From assembly GCF_000252855.1 (NCBI RefSeq), contig NC_017045.1, forward strand, positions 248,001-312,000: a DNA stretch of 64,000 nucleotides. Direction: 5' to 3'. How positions within the stretch are numbered: position 1 is the first letter of the stretch; each line of letters starts with the position of its first letter. A program made the position numbers and the translations under genes. Under the pieces are notes generated by a model that was given only the letters and a program-made list of their open reading frames with translations, had not been told where the DNA came from and ran no database searches. The stretch comes from Riemerella anatipestifer ATCC 11845 = DSM 15868. Its GTDB lineage: Bacteria; Bacteroidota; Bacteroidia; Flavobacteriales; Weeksellaceae. Below are positions 59,292 to 64,000 of the stretch, one piece after another.

Positions 59292-60065
59292 ATGGTTCTA
59301 CTCTCATTTGATATAGAAGAATTTGATATGCCCTTAGAATACCAAGGGGATATCCCTTTTGAGGAACAACTAAAAGTATCTCAAGAGGGACTAAAAAACA
59401 TACTGGGAATATTAAGAAAACATCAAATAAAAGCGACTTTTTTTTCTACAGTAGTTTTTGCAGAAAATAGTCAGGGTTTAATTCATCAGTTACTATCAGA
59501 AGGACACGAACTTGCCTCACACACTTGGTATCATTCAAAATTCAAAGATGTAGATTTAAAAAAATCAAAAGAACATCTTAGTTCCTTATTTAACACACAA
59601 GTGGTGGGACTAAGAATGCCTAGAATGCAACCTGTTAAAGAGGAAGAGGTAAGTAAAGCAGGGTATTTATACAACTCTTCTATCAATCCTACCTTTTTGC
59701 CAGGAAGATATAACAATTTACATATTTCTAAAACATACTTTAAAGAGGGAAATGTTTGGCAAATACCAGCCTCTGTTTCTTTATTAAGAGTACCTTTGTT
59801 TTGGCTTAGTTTTCATAATTTCCCGATATTTATATACCAACTGCTGGCTAATTATGCGTTAAAAAGAGATGGTTATCTTAATATCTATTTCCATCCTTGG
59901 GAATTTTCTAATATTAGTAAAAAAAGTTACAAATTACCGTCCTATACTACCAAAAATACAGGTGAATCTATGGTAAGAAGATTTGATAATTTTGTATCTT
60001 GGTTAAAGAACAAGGGTGAAACATTTGTAACTTATAAAGAATTTTTAGCTGAAAAAACAAAATAA
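59292..60065 (+). CDS. Polysaccharide deacetylase family protein
   Basis: A 257-residue protein of the NodB/carbohydrate esterase 4 fold, without signal peptide. It has LSFDIEEFDMPLEYQGDIPF (catalytic Asp pair near the N-terminus), FFSTVVFAENSQGLIHQLLS, the metal-binding ELASHTWYHSKF (His-x3-His) and VVGLRMPRMQPV. The C-terminal part is similar to DUF3473-type deacetylases linked to capsule and exopolysaccharide genes. It likely removes acetyl groups from a lipid-linked or nascent glycan in the cytoplasm. It starts 5 bp after the GT2 gene. Confidence 0.87.
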   Translation: MVLLSFDIEEFDMPLEYQGDIPFEEQLKVSQEGLKNILGILRKHQIKATFFSTVVFAENSQGLIHQLLSEGHELASHTWYHSKFKDVDLKKSKEHLSSLFNTQVVGLRMPRMQPVKEEEVSKAGYLYNSSINPTFLPGRYNNLHISKTYFKEGNVWQIPASVSLLRVPLFWLSFHNFPIFIYQLLANYALKRDGYLNIYFHPWEFSNISKKSYKLPSYTTKNTGESMVRRFDNFVSWLKNKGETFVTYKEFLAEKTK

Positions 60066-60070
60066 TCATT

Positions 60071-61165
60071 ATGAAAATAGCCTTCGATGCCAAAAGATTT
60101 TTTCATAATACCTCAGGTCTAGGGAACTATTCTAGAGATTTGGTAAGAATTTTGGCTTCAGAATTTTCGCAATATCAATACTATCTTTTAGCTGAAAAAA
60201 GAAGTGAAAGAGGAAAAGATATTTTAACATTACCCAATGTTACTTTTAAAGAAATATCCAAAGGATTTTTAGCGAGGCAAAGGCAAATGGGAACTGATGC
60301 TCAGAATTTAAAAGCCAATATCTTTCACGGACTTTCTGGAGAACTCCCTCTGATATGGAATGATAGAACAATTAAAAAAGTGGTAACTATTCATGATTTA
60401 ATTTTCTTGCGTTACCCTCAGTTTTATTCTTTCTTTGACAGGAAAATTCATTTTTGGAAATTTAAAAAGGCTGCTCAACAAGCAGATGTTATCATTGCCA
60501 TTTCGGAACAAACAAAAAGAGACATTATTAAATACCTAAATGTTTCGGAAAGTAAGATAAAAGTGGTTTATCAAGGCTGCCATAAAGCTTTTAAGAACCC
60601 ACTAAGCTCCAGCGAGCTTACTAAAATTGCTTTAAAATATCAGCTACCAAAGCGTTTTTTACTAAATGTTGGTACCATAGAAGAAAGGAAAAATTTACTC
60701 AATGTAATCAAAGCTTTAGATGGTACAAATATCCCTTTAGTGGTAGTGGGACGAAAAACAAAATATCAAAAAGAAATTGATAAAATTCTAGCTCAAACCA
60801 AAGTAGAAGTCCGTTTTTTAGAAAATGTATCTATGGAGGAACTGGCAGGGATTTATCAGTTGGCAGATATATTTATTTATCCCAGCCTTTTTGAAGGATT
60901 TGGTATTCCTGTTATAGAGGCTTTATATTCAGGCACTCCTGTTATTACGAGTAATATAAGTAGTATGCCCGAAGCTGGTGGTCCAGATTCTACTTATATC
61001 AATCCACAGAATATACCAGATATTAAATCCAAAATCCTATTTTTATGGAATAATGAAGCGGAAAGAAAACGCCGTTCAGAAAAAGGATTAGACTATGTGC
61101 AGAGGTTTAATGATGAAAATATAGCTGCCGATTTAATGAAAGTCTATAAGGAGGTACTAAGTTAA
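60071..61165 (+). CDS. Family 4 glycosyltransferase
   Basis: A 364-residue GT-B enzyme. The N-terminal domain has DAKRFFHNTSGLGNYSRDLV and the conserved IFHGLSGELPLIW, TIHDLIFLRYPQFYS; the C-terminal domain has LLNVGTIEERKNLLNVIKAL, VVVGRKTKYQKEIDKIL and the donor site YPSLFEGFGIPVIEALYSGT with EGFG..VIEA. It is the last of the four-gene glycan group, 5 bp after the deacetylase, ahead of purD. Cytoplasmic; sugar unknown. Confidence 0.9.
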   Translation: MKIAFDAKRFFHNTSGLGNYSRDLVRILASEFSQYQYYLLAEKRSERGKDILTLPNVTFKEISKGFLARQRQMGTDAQNLKANIFHGLSGELPLIWNDRTIKKVVTIHDLIFLRYPQFYSFFDRKIHFWKFKKAAQQADVIIAISEQTKRDIIKYLNVSESKIKVVYQGCHKAFKNPLSSSELTKIALKYQLPKRFLLNVGTIEERKNLLNVIKALDGTNIPLVVVGRKTKYQKEIDKILAQTKVEVRFLENVSMEELAGIYQLADIFIYPSLFEGFGIPVIEALYSGTPVITSNISSMPEAGGPDSTYINPQNIPDIKSKILFLWNNEAERKRRSEKGLDYVQRFNDENIAADLMKVYKEVLS

Positions 61166-61213
61166 CTACAAGTTAAAATTAAAAAAGAATTTAAAATATT
61201 AAGTTCAAATTTG

Positions 61214-61221
61214 TATTTTTG
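61214..61221 (+). promoter_or_regulatory. -7 element for purD
   Basis: TATTTTTG; the purD ATG follows at 61257 (leader about 30 bases). No -33 TTG. Confidence 0.4.
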
Positions 61222-61256
61222 TGCAAATCGTTACTTAAATAAAAAAACAAAAAATA

Positions 61257-62495
61257 ATGAGAATACTAATCGTTGGAAATGGAGGTAGAGAATCTGCTCT
61301 AGCTATGAAACTCAAAGATGATAAAAGAGTTACCCAAATGTATTTTGCTAAAGGCAATGCCACTACACAAGCCTTAGGTAAGACAGCACACGAAACTGAT
61401 ATTAAATACCTAAGAGATTTTGCTATCAAAGAAAAAATAGATTTAACCATTGTAGGTCCAGAAGCTCCACTGGTAGACGGTTTAGTAGACGAATTTAAAA
61501 AGTTGGATTTAAAAGTTTTTGGTCCTAACCAAAAGGCAGCTAGCCTAGAAGGAAGTAAAGCATTTTCTAAGAAATTTATGCAGAAACATGGCGTTAAAAC
61601 GGCTGTTGCAAAAGTTTTTGATGCTTACGAAGAAGCTAAAGAATATCTAAATAACAAAAACTATCCTTTAGTAATCAAGGCAAGTGGTTTGGCTGGAGGC
61701 AAAGGTGTAGTTATTTGTGAAGACTATGATGAAGCATTGGCTACCCTTGATGATTTTATGATTAGAAGAATCTACGGAGATGCAGGGATTAGAGTCATTA
61801 TAGAGGAGTATTTAAGAGGATTTGAAGCTTCTATCATTGCTTTCTCTAATGGCAAAGAACTTTTCCCGTGTATACCAGTGAAAGACTATAAGAAGGTAGG
61901 CAACGGAGATAAAGGAGCAAATACAGGAGGAATGGGTAGTGTGGCTCCAAGCCCAGAGTTTACAGAGGCTCACATGGAAGACTTCAAGAAAAATATACTC
62001 ACCCCAACTATTCAAGGGCTTAAAGCTGATGAACTTGAGTTTAAAGGATTTATCTTCTTTGGTCTGATGGTAACAGCTGATGGTTGCTACTGTTTAGAAT
62101 ACAATATGAGATTAGGTGACCCTGAAACACAGGTGATTATGCCATTATTGGAAAATAATCTTATTGATGTTATTGAAGATTGTTTAGCAGGTAAAGAAGT
62201 GGAGCTTAAATTCAAAGACGAAAAAGCCGTATGTTTGGTAATGTGTTCTGGAGGTTATCCTAGAAATATAGAAACAGGGTACGAAATAACAGGCTTAGAT
62301 AAGGTAGCTCATAGCCAAGTCCTATTTGCAGGGGCTACTAGACAAGGGGAAAGAGTCATTACTAACGGAGGGCGAGTGGTTAATTTTGTAGCCACAGCTC
62401 CAACTTATGAGGAAGCACGAAAGAAAGTTTATGCTGATGCTCATACAGTAAATTTTGATTATGCTTTTTATCGTGATGATATTGCTAAATTTTAA
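61257..62495 (+). CDS. purD: Phosphoribosylamine--glycine ligase
   Basis: PurD joins phosphoribosylamine and glycine with ATP in the second step of purine synthesis. The 412-residue ATP-grasp protein begins MRILIVGNGGRESALAMKL and has GPEAPLVDGLVDEFKKLDLK, NYPLVIKASGLAGGKGVVIC, LPCIPVKD-type (FPCIPVKDYKKVGNGDKGAN) and EYNMRLGDPETQVIMPLLEN. No fused purM or purN domain. The following guaA gene also makes purines. Confidence 0.95.
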   Translation: MRILIVGNGGRESALAMKLKDDKRVTQMYFAKGNATTQALGKTAHETDIKYLRDFAIKEKIDLTIVGPEAPLVDGLVDEFKKLDLKVFGPNQKAASLEGSKAFSKKFMQKHGVKTAVAKVFDAYEEAKEYLNNKNYPLVIKASGLAGGKGVVICEDYDEALATLDDFMIRRIYGDAGIRVIIEEYLRGFEASIIAFSNGKELFPCIPVKDYKKVGNGDKGANTGGMGSVAPSPEFTEAHMEDFKKNILTPTIQGLKADELEFKGFIFFGLMVTADGCYCLEYNMRLGDPETQVIMPLLENNLIDVIEDCLAGKEVELKFKDEKAVCLVMCSGGYPRNIETGYEITGLDKVAHSQVLFAGATRQGERVITNGGRVVNFVATAPTYEEARKKVYADAHTVNFDYAFYRDDIAKF

Positions 62496-62588
62496 TCAGA
62501 TTATAATTATATAACTAAATATTGAAAAGTAATTATGTGAAATTTGTTAATAATTTCCATAGTTACTTTTTGTCTAAATAAACCATCT

Positions 62589-64000
62589 ATGCAAAACGGA
62601 ATTATTATATTAGACTTCGGTTCTCAGTACAACCAACTGATAGGAAGACGTATTAGAGAAATGGAAGTTTACTCTGAAGTATTGCCTTACAATACACCTA
62701 TTGAAGTCATATTAGAAAAGAATCCAAAAGGAATTATCTTATCTGGTGGACCTAGCTCTGTAAATGCGGAAAATGCCCATTTAGTAGATAAAGCTTTGTT
62801 TGAACAATCAATTCCTGTATTAGGAATCTGTTATGGTATGCAGTTAACGACTCATCTACTGGGAGGTACTGTTAAAAAAGGTATCAAAGGAGAATATGGC
62901 AAAGCTGAACTTAAAATACAACAGTCTTCTAAATTATTTCAAGGAGTTTCGGAAGAGTCTATTGTTTGGATGAGCCATTTTGATGAAGTAGAAGAAGTAC
63001 CAGAAGGTTTTACTATTAACGCTAAAACAGAAGTAATTTCAGCCATTTCTAACGAAGATAAAGATATTTATTGCGTTCAGTTTCACCCAGAGGTTTCTCA
63101 TACAGAAGAAGGGGTTAAAATGCTAGAAAACTTTGTTTTTAATATTTGTAAGGCAGAGAAAAACTGGAAACTTACTAGCTATATAGACCGTACCATAGAA
63201 GAAATTAGACAAAAAGTTGGTAATCAAAAGGTGATATTAGGACTATCTGGAGGTGTAGATTCTTCTGTAGCAGCGGTTTTAATCCATAAAGCGATTGGCT
63301 CTCAACTGACTTGTATTTTTGTAGATACAGGTCTTTTAAGAAAAAATGAAGCACAGAAGGTAATGGAGAATTATGGCTCTCATTTCAATCTTAACATTAA
63401 GCTGATAGATGCTTCAGAGAGATTTTTATCAAAATTAAAAGGTGTTTCAGACCCTGAACAAAAACGAAAAATCATCGGAAATGAGTTTGTAGCTGTTTTT
63501 GATGAAGAATCTCATAAAATAGAAGGTGCTAAGTTTTTAGCTCAAGGAACAATCTATCCCGATGTAATAGAATCTCAATCAGTTAAAGGTCCATCTGCAG
63601 TTATAAAATCTCATCATAATGTAGGTGGTTTACCAGAAGATATGGAATTTGAACTTTTAGAACCTTTGAGAGAGCTTTTCAAAGATGAAGTAAGAAAAGT
63701 AGGAGAGGAGCTAGGCATTCCACATCATTTGGTTTACAGACATCCGTTTCCGGGACCTGGATTAGGTATTAGAATTTTGGGTGAAGTAGATGCTGAAAAA
63801 GCTAAAATATTGCAAGAAGCCGATGATATTTTTATAGAAGAACTTTATAAAAATGATTTATACGATAAGGTGTCTCAAGCGTTTGTGGTATTACTTCCTG
63901 TAAAATCGGTAGGAGTTATGGGAGACGAGAGAACTTATGAATACACAGCTGTGGTGCGTTCTGCAAATACAATAGACTTTATGACGGCAACCTTTAGTAA
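62589..64000 (+). CDS. guaA: GMP synthase (glutamine-hydrolysing), cut by window end
   Basis: GuaA turns XMP into GMP using glutamine and ATP. The frame opens at ATG 62589 and is still open at 64000 (about 470 of ~510 residues). The N-terminal glutaminase domain has IILDFGSQYNQLIGRRIRE, the Cys nucleophile GICYGMQLTTHLLGG and the QFHPEVSHTEEG His/Glu. The synthetase domain has the PP-loop LGLSGGVDSSVAAVL and later HHNVGGLPEDMEFELLEPLR and HPFPGPGLGIRILGE. Only the last C-terminal dimerisation residues are missing. It is likely transcribed separately from purD; a near-consensus -7 (ACTTTTTG, with an extra T) lies just upstream. Confidence 0.96.
   Translation, partial: MQNGIIILDFGSQYNQLIGRRIREMEVYSEVLPYNTPIEVILEKNPKGIILSGGPSSVNAENAHLVDKALFEQSIPVLGICYGMQLTTHLLGGTVKKGIKGEYGKAELKIQQSSKLFQGVSEESIVWMSHFDEVEEVPEGFTINAKTEVISAISNEDKDIYCVQFHPEVSHTEEGVKMLENFVFNICKAEKNWKLTSYIDRTIEEIRQKVGNQKVILGLSGGVDSSVAAVLIHKAIGSQLTCIFVDTGLLRKNEAQKVMENYGSHFNLNIKLIDASERFLSKLKGVSDPEQKRKIIGNEFVAVFDEESHKIEGAKFLAQGTIYPDVIESQSVKGPSAVIKSHHNVGGLPEDMEFELLEPLRELFKDEVRKVGEELGIPHHLVYRHPFPGPGLGIRILGEVDAEKAKILQEADDIFIEELYKNDLYDKVSQAFVVLLPVKSVGVMGDERTYEYTAVVRSANTIDFMTATFS

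Overview
The window looks like a contiguous stretch of chromosome from a low-GC (roughly one third G+C) member of the Bacteroidota, family Weeksellaceae/Flavobacteriaceae. The evidence is the type IX secretion and gliding genes (gldJ, porU, porV, gldF, gldG), promoters of the Bacteroidota type (TAnnTTTG) with few Shine-Dalgarno sites, signal peptides that nearly all place Gln at the mature N-terminus, and gene orders such as recQ/kdsD-tatC, parA-parB-DUF5683-dapB-lepB-wbqC and ftsK-lolA-lptF. Riemerella or a close Chryseobacterium relative would fit; the species is inference. No rRNA, tRNA or CRISPR was seen.

Layout. 1-6 kb: 3' end of a sensor histidine kinase, holB, an outer-membrane protein with lptC, a small SRPBCC protein, a NUDIX hydrolase and murF. 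6-17 kb: gldJ facing porU-porV, then an operon of a SAM hydrolase-type gene, hemJ, gldF and gldG. 17-22 kb: recQ with a glycosyltransferase on one strand, kdsD-tatC on the other. 22-28.5 kb: a very large DUF2723 membrane protein, a redox trio (small protein, thioredoxin, peroxiredoxin) and an aspartate-type aminotransferase. 28.5-31 kb: a 48-residue membrane protein, a Crp/Fnr regulator and mnmE. 31-33.4 kb: the one accessory-looking stretch, with a decayed FokI-type nuclease gene and an operon of two secreted GlcG/HbpS proteins plus a secreted hydroxyisourate-hydrolase-like protein. 33.5-38.3 kb: yceI, an ECF sigma/anti-sigma/outer-membrane operon and a subtilase. 38.3-50.7 kb: the long minus-strand housekeeping run (wbqC, lepB, dapB, parB, parA, tonB, lptF/G, lolA, ftsK). 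50.7-64 kb: holA, a glutaminyl cyclase lipoprotein, a deoxynucleoside kinase, an outer-membrane protein, one intact IS1595-type insertion sequence, an NlpC/P60 lipoprotein, dapD, four glycan genes, purD and the 5' part of guaA.

How the genes work together. Much of the window serves the cell envelope: peptidoglycan precursors (dapB, dapD, murF), lipopolysaccharide (kdsD, lptC, LptF/G), lipoprotein transport (lolA), protein export (lepB, tatC, PorU/PorV, Gld proteins) and surface glycans. A second theme is replication and segregation (holA, holB, parAB, ftsK, recQ). The glutaminyl cyclase fits the secretome: all fourteen non-lipoprotein signal peptides recognised here end just before a Gln.

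The most interesting observations are: the FokI-like nuclease remnant fused to a mobile-element-type zinc-ribbon N-terminus next to the mnmE 3' end; the periplasmic GlcG-GlcG-hydroxyisourate hydrolase operon, whose hydrolase has Asn instead of Ser at its last catalytic position; four housekeeping genes with the promoter -7 element exactly four bases before ATG, predicting leaderless mRNAs; a perfect inverted pair of DnaA boxes beside parA; a RecQ with no zinc-site cysteines; and a peroxiredoxin without its usual resolving cysteine. I did not see a complete defence system or a clearly novel multi-gene machine.
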